Counted from the stretch's first letter, positions 1 to 6,964 are shown. The stretch is DNA of 13,791 bases from Syntrophaceae bacterium UBA1062 (GCA_002316295.1 DCDF01000020.1:1-13791), one strand, 5' to 3'. Notes: generated from the sequence alone by a model not told the origin. Program-made: numbers and translations.

Positions 1-506
1 CGGTTCATGATCCTGGCGGCGCGGTTGACCACTACATGATTACATGCCTCTACGCACCTGCCGCACAGGATGCACTTGGTGTAGTCTATGCGTATGAAGG
101 CTGAGCTGTCGTCGAGATCGGGAGGATATTCCCTTTTTCTCACATCCTTGTCTTCGATCTTGAGATGATATGCGGCATCCTGGAGCTCGCAGCTCCCGCT
201 CTTTTCGCAGACGATGCAGTCGTGGTTGCCCGACGAGAGCGCGAGCTTGATCACAAAGCGCTGTGCCTCGATCAGATGTTCGGAGTCCGTGACGATCTCC
301 ATTCCGTCTCTGACGGGCGTATTGCACGAGGTCACCGGGGCGGGGCTGCCCTTCACTTCGACCACGCATGCCCTGCACCGCGCGTGCGCGCCGGTTTTTT
401 CATGATAGCACAAAGCCGGAATGTAGATCCCGTGAACGCGGGCCGCCTCCAGGATCGTCTGCCCGTCGGCCGCGGTGCATTGCTTCCCGTTGATCGTGAT
501 TTTCAT
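1..506 (-). CDS. NuoG/FdhA/HoxU-type iron-sulfur subunit, N-terminal part (cut by window edge)
   Basis: The first 168 codons of an electron-carrying Fe-S subunit are present; the gene continues past base 1. The reading starts at ATG 506-504, which overlaps the TGA of the response regulator (ATGA), so the two are translationally coupled. A plant-type [2Fe-2S] domain has Cys33, Cys44, Cys47 and Cys61. A His-Cys3 [4Fe-4S] motif follows (His95, Cys97, Cys100, Cys106), and then the start of a ferredoxin-like [4Fe-4S] domain (Cys145, Cys148, Cys151, Cys155). This order is that of NuoG, HoxU, the [FeFe]-hydrogenase HydA/HndD N-terminus and NAD-dependent formate dehydrogenase FdhA. The family passes electrons between NuoEF-type flavoprotein and a catalytic site. 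Which catalytic part follows (molybdopterin formate dehydrogenase, H-cluster, or none) cannot be seen. With NuoE and NuoF upstream, a cytoplasmic NAD-linked formate dehydrogenase or hydrogenase is more likely than full Complex I, but that is inference. Confidence 0.9.
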   Translation of the reverse strand, partial: MKITINGKQCTAADGQTILEAARVHGIYIPALCYHEKTGAHARCRACVVEVKGSPAPVTSCNTPVRDGMEIVTDSEHLIEAQRFVIKLALSSGNHDCIVCEKSGSCELQDAAYHLKIEDKDVRKREYPPDLDDSSAFIRIDYTKCILCGRCVEACNHVVVNRAARIMN

Positions 507-901
507 TGCGGCCCTCCCTTCTTTGCCAGAAGCTCCTCGATCTTCCCCGTCAGATCCGCAGGTTTGATCGGTTTGGTCAGAAAGGCATCGATGCCGATTC
601 GCTCGTCTGCCGGAAACAGCGATGAGTAGTCGGTGTTCGCTATCGACGTCACCATCACGATGGGGATGTCCTTGAACGCCTGATCTTCCTTCATGAAACG
701 GCTCATGGCAAGACCGTCCAGAACGCTCGACATGATGATGTCCAGAATCACCAGCTCGGGTTTCTCCCGGGCGAGCACGGCCTTGCCGTGGCTGCCGCTG
801 CTTGCGGATATCACCTCGTACCCGTTCTGTTCGAGGATGGTCTTTGTATAAAAGACAAAGTCATTGTCGTCGTCGACTACCAGGATTTTCGCTTTGGCCA
901 T
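503..901 (-). CDS. Stand-alone CheY-like response regulator (receiver domain only)
   Basis: A 132-residue protein made of one receiver domain with no output domain. The acidic pocket is Asp10-Asp12, the phospho-acceptor is Asp54 in the VILDIIM strand, the switch Thr is Thr85, and the conserved Lys-Pro is Lys110-Pro111, so all residues needed for phosphorylation are present. An AAGGAG ribosome site lies 7 nt before ATG 901-899. The gene starts 38 nt after the nuoF-like stop and its stop overlaps the start of the Fe-S subunit by ATGA. It is therefore embedded in an electron-transfer operon and should be made in step with it. No histidine kinase is encoded in the window. Receiver-only proteins usually act by protein-protein contact or in phosphorelays; here it may bind or tune the enzyme, or report its state, but the target is unknown. 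Confidence 0.93.
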   Translation of the reverse strand: MAKAKILVVDDDNDFVFYTKTILEQNGYEVISASSGSHGKAVLAREKPELVILDIIMSSVLDGLAMSRFMKEDQAFKDIPIVMVTSIANTDYSSLFPADERIGIDAFLTKPIKPADLTGKIEELLAKKGGPQ

Positions 902-939
902 GGTGTTTCTCCTTCATCTCCAATAGGGCGTGAGCGGCC

Positions 940-2181
940 TCACACCCTTTTTACGAACTCGTCGCGAAAGAGCCTCAATGCAGAGAGAACCGGTTCGACC
1001 ATGCCGGTGCCCATCGGGCAGAAGGTCCGGCCACGGATCCCCCCCGCAAGATACTCGAGGTCCTCTATGTCCTGCTTCGAGCCTGTTCCCGCCGCCAGCT
1101 TCTCCAGATGCTCGAGCATCCGTTTTCCCCCCACACGGCACGGCAGACAGTTGCCGCACGATTCGTGCACGAAGAACCTGGTGATCCGCCTCACCACCTC
1201 CACCATATCCGTTGTCTCGTCCATCACGATGACCGCCCCTGTCCCGAGGGCGGTGCCTGCGGCCTGCAGTGTTTCGAAGGCCATGGGAGTCGATACCATC
1301 TCGGCGCTTATGATGGGGGTGGACGCGCCGCCCGGTATGATCGCCTTGATGCCGCGCCCCATGCGCACACCTCCCGCGTGCTCGTAGATGATCTCTTTCA
1401 GGCGGGTGCCGAGCGGCAGCTCGTAGTTTCCCGGGCGGTTGACGTGCCCGCTCACGCAGAAGATCTTCAGCCCCTTGCTCTTCTCAGTGCCGATGTCTGA
1501 ATGCCACTTCGCCCCTCTCAGGATGATGTGGGGTATGTTCGCGAGAGTCTCCACGTTCTGTACGAGTGTAGGTTTGTTCCACATGCCTTTCTGAGCCGGG
1601 TAGGGCGGCTTGGCCCGCGGAACGCCACGTTTGCCCTCCAGCGACTCCAGCATGGCCGTCTCCTCGCCGCAGATATATGCGCCTGCTCCGCGATGAACCG
1701 AGACATCCAGATCGAAGCCGCTGCCGAGAATGTCGCGGCCGAGAAATCCATGCTGATACGCATCCGAGATCGCCTTGATCCACCGCTTGACCCCGAGGAA
1801 GAACTCGCCCCGGATGTAGACGAACGCGCGGTGCGCCCCGATGGCGTACGCCGATATGATCACGCCTTCCAGTATCGAATGCGGGTCTCTCTCTACAATG
1901 AGACGGTCTTTGAACGTTCCCGGCTCGCCCTCGTCCGTGTTGACGGCAAGGTACTTGACCGGGGCGTCTTTCGGCATGAAATCCCACTTGACTCCTGTAG
2001 GAAATCCTGCACCGCCCCGTCCCCTCAGCCCCGATGCCTTCACCTCGGCGATAATCGTTTCAGGCGGCATCTTCAGGGCCTTCCGAAGGGCATCGTATCC
2101 CCCGTAGCGCAGATACGTGGCGATCTTTTCCGAGTCCGGGCGATTCACATTCGCCAGGAGGACCGGCTGATGTTGCGCCAT
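940..2181 (-). CDS. nuoF: NuoF-like NADH-binding flavoprotein subunit (FMN, [4Fe-4S])
   Basis: A 413-residue protein of the 51-kDa Complex I / HoxF / HndC family, which exchanges electrons with NAD(H) through FMN. The FMN-site segment GRGGAGFPTGVKW is at residues 54-66, the NAD/FMN-region NTDEGEPGTFKDR is at 81-93, and GAGAYICGEETAMLESLEG is at 165-183. The N3-type [4Fe-4S] ligands are Cys342, Cys345 and Cys348 (SCGNCLPCRVG) with Cys388 (RTFCPMG). Length fits plain NuoF (about 420-445 aa). It lacks the N-terminal thioredoxin-like and C-terminal ferredoxin extensions of many HndC/HydB proteins. The start chosen is ATG 2181-2179, after a GGGGGAGGTG ribosome site and 1 nt past the nuoE-like stop; a longer in-frame reading upstream would lie inside nuoE. 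It forms an operon with nuoE-like, the receiver gene and the Fe-S subunit. Confidence 0.95.
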   Translation of the reverse strand: MAQHQPVLLANVNRPDSEKIATYLRYGGYDALRKALKMPPETIIAEVKASGLRGRGGAGFPTGVKWDFMPKDAPVKYLAVNTDEGEPGTFKDRLIVERDPHSILEGVIISAYAIGAHRAFVYIRGEFFLGVKRWIKAISDAYQHGFLGRDILGSGFDLDVSVHRGAGAYICGEETAMLESLEGKRGVPRAKPPYPAQKGMWNKPTLVQNVETLANIPHIILRGAKWHSDIGTEKSKGLKIFCVSGHVNRPGNYELPLGTRLKEIIYEHAGGVRMGRGIKAIIPGGASTPIISAEMVSTPMAFETLQAAGTALGTGAVIVMDETTDMVEVVRRITRFFVHESCGNCLPCRVGGKRMLEHLEKLAAGTGSKQDIEDLEYLAGGIRGRTFCPMGTGMVEPVLSALRLFRDEFVKRV

Positions 2182-2182
2182 G

Positions 2183-2656
2183 CTACACCTCCCCCATGAG
2201 GCGTTCCAGAATGTCGTCGATGCTTGCAGGCGACAGGTTTTCATAGAGCCGGTCGTTCACGCGCATGGCGGGCGCCGTGCCGCAGGAGGCGAGGCACTGA
2301 ACGGTCTCGAGGGTAAACATCCCGTCGCTCGTCGTCTCTCCGGGCCTGATGCCCAGCTTCGCCCCGACATATTCGACAACCCGCTCGGCCCCGTCGTTCA
2401 GATAGCATGAGAGGCCCTCGCACACCTGAATGACATGGCGGCCCACCGGCTTCATCCTGAACAGGGTGTAAAAGCTCGCCGTGCTGTATACCTCGGAATC
2501 GGTCAATCCCAGGCGCTTCGCCACCTGGTGCACGGCGTCTCCGGTAAGGTATCCGGTCTGTTCCTGCGCAACGTAAAGTGCGGCGAGCAGCATGGACCGC
2601 TTTGCCGGATCGACCACAGCGCCTTCGTTGCTTCCGGAAATATTCTGGGTATCCAT
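2183..2656 (-). CDS. nuoE: NuoE-like 24-kDa [2Fe-2S] thioredoxin-fold subunit
   Basis: A 157-residue NuoE/HoxE/HndA-family subunit carrying the N1a-type [2Fe-2S] cluster. Ligands are Cys79-x4-Cys84 (CEGLSC) and Cys121-x3-Cys125 (CLASC). The helical N-terminal bundle is at about residues 15-65 with the family-typical YVAQEQTGYL and EVYSTASFYTLF stretches. The start chosen is ATG 2656-2654, preceded by AAAGGAG at 8 nt; an ATG 13 codons further up lacks a good ribosome site. It is the first gene of the operon, and its stop is 1 nt from the nuoF-like start. With NuoF it forms the NAD(H)-reactive module. Transcription probably begins at the -24/-12 promoter at 2754-2769. Confidence 0.94.
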   Translation of the reverse strand: MDTQNISGSNEGAVVDPAKRSMLLAALYVAQEQTGYLTGDAVHQVAKRLGLTDSEVYSTASFYTLFRMKPVGRHVIQVCEGLSCYLNDGAERVVEYVGAKLGIRPGETTSDGMFTLETVQCLASCGTAPAMRVNDRLYENLSPASIDDILERLMGEV

Positions 2657-2753
2657 TCGACAGGCTCCTTTCAATGAGCGATGATGCGCCTGCATATCCG
2701 GCCGGCGCTGCGTAATCGCCTCATGCGTTCTTTACGAGTGTGCAGAGGCCACG

Positions 2754-2769
2754 AGCAATAATAATGCCA
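2754..2769 (-). promoter_or_regulatory. Candidate sigma-54 (-24/-12) promoter of the nuoE-nuoF-receiver operon
   Basis: Read on the minus strand, the bases are TGGCATTATTATTGCT. This matches the sigma-54 consensus TGGCAC-N5-TTGCW, with the invariant GG and GC exactly 10 nt apart. The expected start of transcription is near 2743, giving a leader of about 85 nt before the nuoE ATG. Sigma-54 promoters need an enhancer-binding activator; a weak inverted repeat (ATATC-GAGA-GATAT, 2798-2811) lies upstream but close. No activator gene is in the window. Confidence 0.6.
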
Positions 2770-2840
2770 GTAAAAGCATAATAAAAATGATAAACAAATA
2801 TCGAGAGATATGATAAGGCAATAAGGTCGCACAGAGAAAA

Positions 2841-2903
2841 GGGGGGTATTTCACCCCTGTCCGTGGGGATATATTCCCCCCCACGGGCGCATCCGATTGC
2901 CCG
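2841..2903. promoter_or_regulatory. Alternating G/C blocks with mutually exclusive hairpins in the divergent intergenic region
   Basis: The 339 bases between nuoE and modA contain G6 (2841-2846), C4 (2853-2856), G4 (2865-2868) and C7 (2876-2882). CCGTGGGG (2861-2868) pairs perfectly with CCCCACGG (2879-2886) around a 10-nt loop. A second stem, CGGGC (2884-2888) with GCCCG (2899-2903), shares bases 2884-2886 with the first, so both cannot form together. GGGGT/ACCCC can also form at the 2841-2856 end. This resembles an attenuator or RNA switch, but no known riboswitch class was recognised, and it could equally be DNA-level structure. Strand and function are unknown. Confidence 0.35.
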
Positions 2904-2949
2904 GGTGAGCTTGAGGACTGCCGTGAGGAAAGACCTTGTGCAGCAGGAA

Positions 2950-2975
2950 TTATTATGGTAAATATAACATAATAA
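2950..2975. promoter_or_regulatory. AT-rich palindrome upstream of modA, candidate ModE/TunR-type operator
   Basis: Arms TTATTATG (2950-2957) and CATAATAA (2968-2975) are perfect inverted repeats around a 10-nt centre, ending 20 nt before the modA ATG. The centre holds -10-like hexamers (TAAATA, TATAAC), so a bound repressor would block initiation. Oxyanion importers are commonly repressed by ModE or, in sulfate reducers, TunR-type regulators at AT-rich palindromes. That this one binds such a protein is inference; no regulator gene is in the window. Confidence 0.5.
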
Positions 2976-2995
2976 AAAAATACTGTGAGGTTACT

Positions 2996-3739
2996 ATGAT
3001 AAGAGTCGGTGTCGTGCTGGGGCTGATATTCATCTGTGCTCTTCCCGCCGGGGCGTCCGATGAAAAGGTTCTCGCGGGTGTGGCGGCGAATTTCATGATG
3101 CCGTTTCAGGAAATGGCTGCAGCCTTCGAGAAGGAAAGCGGCATCCACGTCGAATCCGTATTCACCTCAACCGGCAAGCTCTATGCCCAGATCAGAAACG
3201 GCGCGCCGTACGATATATTCCTTGCCGCTGATGAAGAGCGGCCTGAGCTGCTCTTCAGGGACGGACTGAGCGGGAAGCCGTTTGTGTATGCAATGGGCGA
3301 GGTCGTGCTGTGGTCCGCGGACAGAGACTTCTGCGCCCGGTTCGCAGACTGGGAAGAAGCGGTGCGGTCGAATGAGGTGAAGAGGCTCGCCATCGCCAAC
3401 CCCGAGTCAGCACCCTACGGCGCGGCCGCTGTGAGCGCCCTGAAGGCCTCTGGCCTTTTCGACAGCCTGCAGGCGAAGTACGTGTTCCCCCAGGATATCG
3501 GGCAGACATTCCAGTACGCCTCCACCGGCGCGGTTCAGGCCGGATTCTGCGCGCTCTCCTCTGCTGTGACTGATCAGGGGAAGGAGGGCTGCTACTACAC
3601 CATCACGCAGGCGCCCAAGGTGACTCAGGCCGCCTGTGTTCTCACGCGGACGAATAACCGCGAAGCGGCGGAGAAGTTCGCGGCGTTCCTCTTGACACCT
3701 GCCGGGATTCGGATCAAGGAGAAGTATGGATACCGGTAG
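2996..3739 (+). CDS. modA: Molybdate/tungstate ABC transporter, periplasmic binding protein
   Basis: A 247-residue ModA-type binding protein that captures molybdate or tungstate in the periplasm for ModBC. A signal peptide covers residues 1-20 with likely cleavage after AGA. Family landmarks are VAANF near residue 29 (oxyanion-binding Ser/Ala-type loop), STGKLYAQIRNGAPYDIFLA at 58-77 with ADE next, ANPESAPYG at 134-142, and the GAVQAGFCALS segment at 178-188. The start is ATG 2996, placed by GAGG 5 nt upstream and by the signal peptide; an in-frame ATG 20 codons earlier lies in the operator and has no ribosome site. The stop overlaps modB by 14 nt. Sequence alone does not decide molybdate versus tungstate. 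Confidence 0.94.
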   Translation: MIRVGVVLGLIFICALPAGASDEKVLAGVAANFMMPFQEMAAAFEKESGIHVESVFTSTGKLYAQIRNGAPYDIFLAADEERPELLFRDGLSGKPFVYAMGEVVLWSADRDFCARFADWEEAVRSNEVKRLAIANPESAPYGAAAVSALKASGLFDSLQAKYVFPQDIGQTFQYASTGAVQAGFCALSSAVTDQGKEGCYYTITQAPKVTQAACVLTRTNNREAAEKFAAFLLTPAGIRIKEKYGYR

Positions 3740-4409
3740 CATTTTTGTACCCTTGTGGATCTCCTTCAAGCTCGCGGCAGCGACCACGGTCATGCTCCTG
3801 GCGTTGGGTGCCTTTCTCGCCTATCTCCTCGCATACCGGAAGGTGCCGGCACGGCCGGTGGTGGAATCGCTTATCAACCTGCCCATTGCGCTTCCCCCGA
3901 CGGTGCTCGGGTTTTACCTGCTCATTCTGATGGGACCGAAGGGCGCTTTCGGCAAGGCATGGGAGGGGCTGTTCAATTCCACGCTCCTGTTCACCTTCAC
4001 CTGCATCGTGATCGCGTCGGTCTTCTACAGCCTGCCGTTTGCAGTTCAGCCGCTCAAGGCGGCCTTTCTCAAGATAGACAGAAGGATTCTCGAAAACGCC
4101 TATGTTCTGGGTTTATCACCCGTGAAAGCCTTTTTCCGTGTGATTGTGCCCAACTCGGCCGTCGGTTTTGCGGCGGCAGCGATCCTCGTGTTTCTTCACA
4201 CCATGGGCGAGTTCGGAGTGATCCTCATGGTGGGAGGAAGCGTTCCGGGTGAGACAAGGGTCGCATCCATCGCCATTTACGAGGCCGTGGAATCACTCAG
4301 ATACCGGGATGCCTGGGTTCTGTCAGTGGTCCTGGCCCTGGTGAGCTTTTCGTTTCTGCTGGTCGTCAACGCGCTGAACAGGGGTGAAGGCAATGGCATT
4401 AACGGCTGA
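3726..4409 (+). CDS. modB: Molybdate/tungstate ABC transporter, membrane permease
   Basis: A 227-residue inner-membrane permease of the ModB/CysT type. About five hydrophobic spans are visible (near residues 10-36, 48-70, 86-106, 145-170 and 196-216). The EAA loop that docks on the ATPase is at about 123-144 (ENAYVLGLSPVKAFFRVIVP, then NS). The GEFGVILMVGGSVPGETR segment at 161-178 is typical of ModB. ATG 3726 has AAGGAG 4 nt upstream inside the end of modA. It overlaps modA by 14 nt and modC by 17 nt, so the three are translationally coupled. Confidence 0.94.
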   Translation: MDTGSIFVPLWISFKLAAATTVMLLALGAFLAYLLAYRKVPARPVVESLINLPIALPPTVLGFYLLILMGPKGAFGKAWEGLFNSTLLFTFTCIVIASVFYSLPFAVQPLKAAFLKIDRRILENAYVLGLSPVKAFFRVIVPNSAVGFAAAAILVFLHTMGEFGVILMVGGSVPGETRVASIAIYEAVESLRYRDAWVLSVVLALVSFSFLLVVNALNRGEGNGING

Positions 4410-5136
4410 GATCAGAAAGAGGCTGAGCCATTTCACCCTGGATGTTTCCATTGCGTGCCCGAAAGGGAGGATCCTCTCCATTGTCGGGCCATCGGGCTCG
4501 GGCAAGACCACGATCCTGAGGATCATCGCAGGCCTTGATGCACCGGATGAAGGTGTAGTCGTCTGCGGGGAGCGGGTCTGGTTGGATACCGGGGGAAGAG
4601 TGGCCCTGCCGACGCAGAAGCGGCGTCTTGCCATGGTGTTTCAGGACTTTGTCCTGTTTCCCCACTGCAGCGTGTTTAAGAACGTCTGTTTTGCCGCCCG
4701 GGACAAGTCGCTCGCGGAAGCGCTCATGAAACGCTTCGATATCTGGCACCTCAGAGACAGCAGGCCGCAGTCCGTATCCGGAGGGGAGAGGCAGAGGGCC
4801 GCCATCTGCCAGGCACTGGCCCGGGAGCCCGAGGTGCTTCTCATGGACGAGCCCTTCTCCGCCCTCGACCCGCTCACCCGAAGGAGGCTCCGGGAGGCGG
4901 TGGCGGATATGAAGGGCGAGCTCGGGATACCCATCATCCATGTCACACACGATATCAGAGAGGCGCTTTTCCTGGGCGACGAGATCGTCCCGGTCGTTCA
5001 GGGCAGGGTCTTCCATAAATGGCTCCTGCAGTTCATGCTCACGGCAAGAGACGCAGACCTATGCCGGGAGCGCGCGGCCATGGACAATGAGGGAGACGTG
5101 GAGCTCGAATTGTATAATAAAAGAAGGGGGTATTGA
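4393..5136 (+). CDS. modC: Molybdate/tungstate ABC transporter ATPase (short form, no TOBE domain)
   Basis: A 247-residue ABC ATPase that powers ModB. Walker A is GPSGSGKT (32-39), Q-loop Gln84, signature VSGGERQR (128-135), Walker B VLLMDEP (148-154) and switch His186. It stops about 60 residues after the nucleotide-binding core, so it lacks the C-terminal TOBE/Mop oxyanion-sensing domain of the roughly 350-residue E. coli ModC. The start is ATG 4393 with AGGGGTG about 7 nt upstream; a GTG at 4384 is possible. It overlaps modB by 17 nt, and the last base of its stop is the first base of the next start. Confidence 0.93.
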   Translation: MALTAEIRKRLSHFTLDVSIACPKGRILSIVGPSGSGKTTILRIIAGLDAPDEGVVVCGERVWLDTGGRVALPTQKRRLAMVFQDFVLFPHCSVFKNVCFAARDKSLAEALMKRFDIWHLRDSRPQSVSGGERQRAAICQALAREPEVLLMDEPFSALDPLTRRRLREAVADMKGELGIPIIHVTHDIREALFLGDEIVPVVQGRVFHKWLLQFMLTARDADLCRERAAMDNEGDVELELYNKRRGY

Positions 5137-5765
5137 TGATGAATATCGGGCCTTACTCGGTTGAAGACTACATGCACCTGGTCAAGTCGTTCCACGGCAA
5201 CATAGCACCGGGGCTCATCATCGGCGGGTTCATGGTCGATCTCGCCAGGAGCGGGCTCCCCGATGGGGTTCTGTTCGACGCGATCAGCGAGACGAGCACC
5301 TGCCTTCCGGATGCGATTCAGCTCCTCACGCCATGCACCATCGGCAACGGCTGGCTGAGGGTGATGAACTTCGGCCGCTATGCCCTGTGTCTGTACGACA
5401 AGTATCAGGGCGAAGGGGTGAGGGTGTTCCTGGACCCTGAAAAACTGGAAGCCTGGCCGGAGATCAAGACGTGGTTCTTCAAGCTCAAACCCAAAGCAGA
5501 GCAGGATGCAAGCGCGTTGAGGGATCAGATCATCGAGGCGGGGACGGAGATTCTGACAATGCAGCAGGTGAAGGTGGAGATCGCCTCGCTTCCGAAGAAA
5601 GGCAAAGGGGCCATCGCCATGTGTCCTCAATGCCGTGAGGCGTACCCTTCAAAAGATGGATCGTCATGCCTGGCCTGCCAGGGCAACAGCCCGTACGGGC
5701 ATGAACCGCGCGGCGCCAAGCCGGGCCTCAAAGTCGTCTCTGCCGCAAACAAAGACAACGGCTGA
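5136..5765 (+). CDS. FmdE-domain protein with C-terminal zinc-ribbon-like motif
   Basis: A 209-residue protein of the FmdE family (PF02663), named after formylmethanofuran dehydrogenase subunit E but common in anaerobes without methanogenesis. The FHGNIAPG motif gives His20; ETSTCLPDAIQLLTPCTIGNG (52-72) gives Cys56 and Cys67, which bind metal in family structures. A linker leads to CPQC (163, 166) and CLAC (178, 181), a four-Cys zinc-ribbon-like knuckle. ATG 5136 lies 5 nt after AAGGGGG and overlaps the modC stop; a second ATG follows at 5139. Being the last gene of a Mo/W importer operon suggests a role with Mo/W enzymes or their cofactor (inference). The biochemical role of bacterial FmdE-like proteins is not settled. 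It ends shortly before a strong hairpin. Confidence 0.88.
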   Translation: MMNIGPYSVEDYMHLVKSFHGNIAPGLIIGGFMVDLARSGLPDGVLFDAISETSTCLPDAIQLLTPCTIGNGWLRVMNFGRYALCLYDKYQGEGVRVFLDPEKLEAWPEIKTWFFKLKPKAEQDASALRDQIIEAGTEILTMQQVKVEIASLPKKGKGAIAMCPQCREAYPSKDGSSCLACQGNSPYGHEPRGAKPGLKVVSAANKDNG

Positions 5766-5790
5766 GGCGTATCCGCAGTTGTTCACGATT

Positions 5791-5817
5791 CCGGCCCGGA
5801 GGCGACCTCCGGGCCGG
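5791..5817. terminator. 12-bp perfect hairpin between convergent operons
   Basis: CCGGCCCGGAGG (5791-5802) pairs without mismatch with CCTCCGGGCCGG (5806-5817) around a CGA loop. It lies 25 nt after the fmdE-like stop and 8 nt beyond the stop of the opposing dehydrogenase gene. There is no good U-tract on either side, so it may be a weak or bidirectional terminator, or an mRNA 3'-end stabiliser. Confidence 0.65.
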
Positions 5818-5824
5818 GAGTGTT

Positions 5825-6964
5825 TCAGACCTCTATCTTTCCTTCCTTCATGGTCTTTGTGGGCCTGAAGGTCTCGATGCCGAACTTGTCGGCGAGCTCG
5901 TTGCACTTCTGAATCAGGGTAGGGTAGCCGATGCTCTTGGCAAGCGTAAACGGCCCGATCCCGCCGCCGCCGTTTGCGATGGCGGTGTCGATGTCCTTTG
6001 GATCGGTCACCACACCTTCTTCCAGGAGCTTGGTGGCCTCGTTGACCTGCAGGGCCACCATGTGGGTGGGGTCATACTCCTTGGTGGGGCTGGACACATC
6101 GATCTGAGGTCTGCCGGCAGACCAGTCGTAGAGACCCTTGCCTGTTTTCTTGCCGAGCCTGCCCTGTGCCACCAGGTCCTTCAGGGCCTTCCTGGGCGTA
6201 TAGTCGGGAGAGAGAGTCTTGGCGTAATAGCCCTGAGTGTGCAGGACAATGTCCAGGCCTACATAATCAAACAGCTCGAACGGGGTCATGGGCATGACCG
6301 GCTTGAAAGCGGCGTCGAAATCATTGGGATTCGGCGACCCTTTGTCGAGAATGAGCTGCAGGAGCAGGGCGGTAGGGGCGTTGACCCGGTTGTAGATGAA
6401 CCCTGGCGAGTCCTTCTGCACTATTACCGGCACTTTATTCATCTTCTTCGCGGTCTCGAAGGTGGTGTTGATCGCCTCCTTCGACGACTTCTCGGTAGAG
6501 ATGACCTCCACCAGCTTCAGCAAAACAGCGGGATTGAAAAAGTGCATACCGACCACGCTTTCCGGTCTCTTTGTCGCCGAAGCAATAGCGGTGATGCTCA
6601 TGGACGAGGTGTTGCTCGCGAGAACGGCGTGCCCGGGGGCAAGCGTATCGAGGTCTGCAAAGAGCTTTTTCTTGATGTCCAGGTCTTCGAACACCGCTTC
6701 GATCACCAGGTCCGCATCGCCGACCGCCTCTTTGAGATCAGTGGTGGGCTTCAGGCGGGAGAGGATGTCCCGGCTCTGGTCCTCGCTGATCTTGCCCTTG
6801 CTCACGAACTTGGCCAGACTGTCCTTGATGGTGCTCACGCCCTTGTCGACGAAGCGCTGCTCGATATCGTGCATGGCGACCGTGTAGCCCGCCATGATAC
6901 CCACCTGGGCAATGCCGTTGCCCATGGCGCCTGAACCGATGACCGCTATTTTCTTTACCTCCAT
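5825..6964 (-). CDS. 3-hydroxyacyl-CoA dehydrogenase, long form with two C-terminal domains
   Basis: A 379-residue NAD-dependent dehydrogenase that converts 3-hydroxyacyl-CoA to 3-ketoacyl-CoA (or the reverse). The Rossmann motif is GSGAMGNGIAQ (10-20). Catalytic residues by family alignment are Ser120, His141 in MHFFNP, Glu153 and Asn192. A first 3HCDH C-terminal domain is at about 187-283. A second, FadB-like repeat lies at about 300-365 (NEATKLLEEGVVTDPKDIDT), which explains a length of 379 against about 282 for a plain 3-hydroxybutyryl-CoA dehydrogenase. The start is ATG 6964 with GGGAGGTG at 8 nt; a GTG at 6973 overlaps that ribosome site. It follows the hydratase by 21 nt and forms an operon with it. 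The chain length or aromatic-derived substrate cannot be told from sequence. Confidence 0.93.
   Translation of the reverse strand: MEVKKIAVIGSGAMGNGIAQVGIMAGYTVAMHDIEQRFVDKGVSTIKDSLAKFVSKGKISEDQSRDILSRLKPTTDLKEAVGDADLVIEAVFEDLDIKKKLFADLDTLAPGHAVLASNTSSMSITAIASATKRPESVVGMHFFNPAVLLKLVEVISTEKSSKEAINTTFETAKKMNKVPVIVQKDSPGFIYNRVNAPTALLLQLILDKGSPNPNDFDAAFKPVMPMTPFELFDYVGLDIVLHTQGYYAKTLSPDYTPRKALKDLVAQGRLGKKTGKGLYDWSAGRPQIDVSSPTKEYDPTHMVALQVNEATKLLEEGVVTDPKDIDTAIANGGGGIGPFTLAKSIGYPTLIQKCNELADKFGIETFRPTKTMKEGKIEV

Noticed and set aside
2925..2932. RNase P RNA-like GAGGAAAG string
   Set aside because: An 8-base match only; no other RNase P RNA helices or conserved regions surround it.
2841..2995. Known Moco riboswitch upstream of modA
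   Set aside because: The region is structured, but I could not match it to the conserved Moco RNA core, so it is reported only as an unexplained structure.
6062..6934. A 290-codon open frame on the plus strand
   Set aside because: It is antisense to the 3-hydroxyacyl-CoA dehydrogenase, which has all its motifs; the plus-strand reading resembles no protein family.
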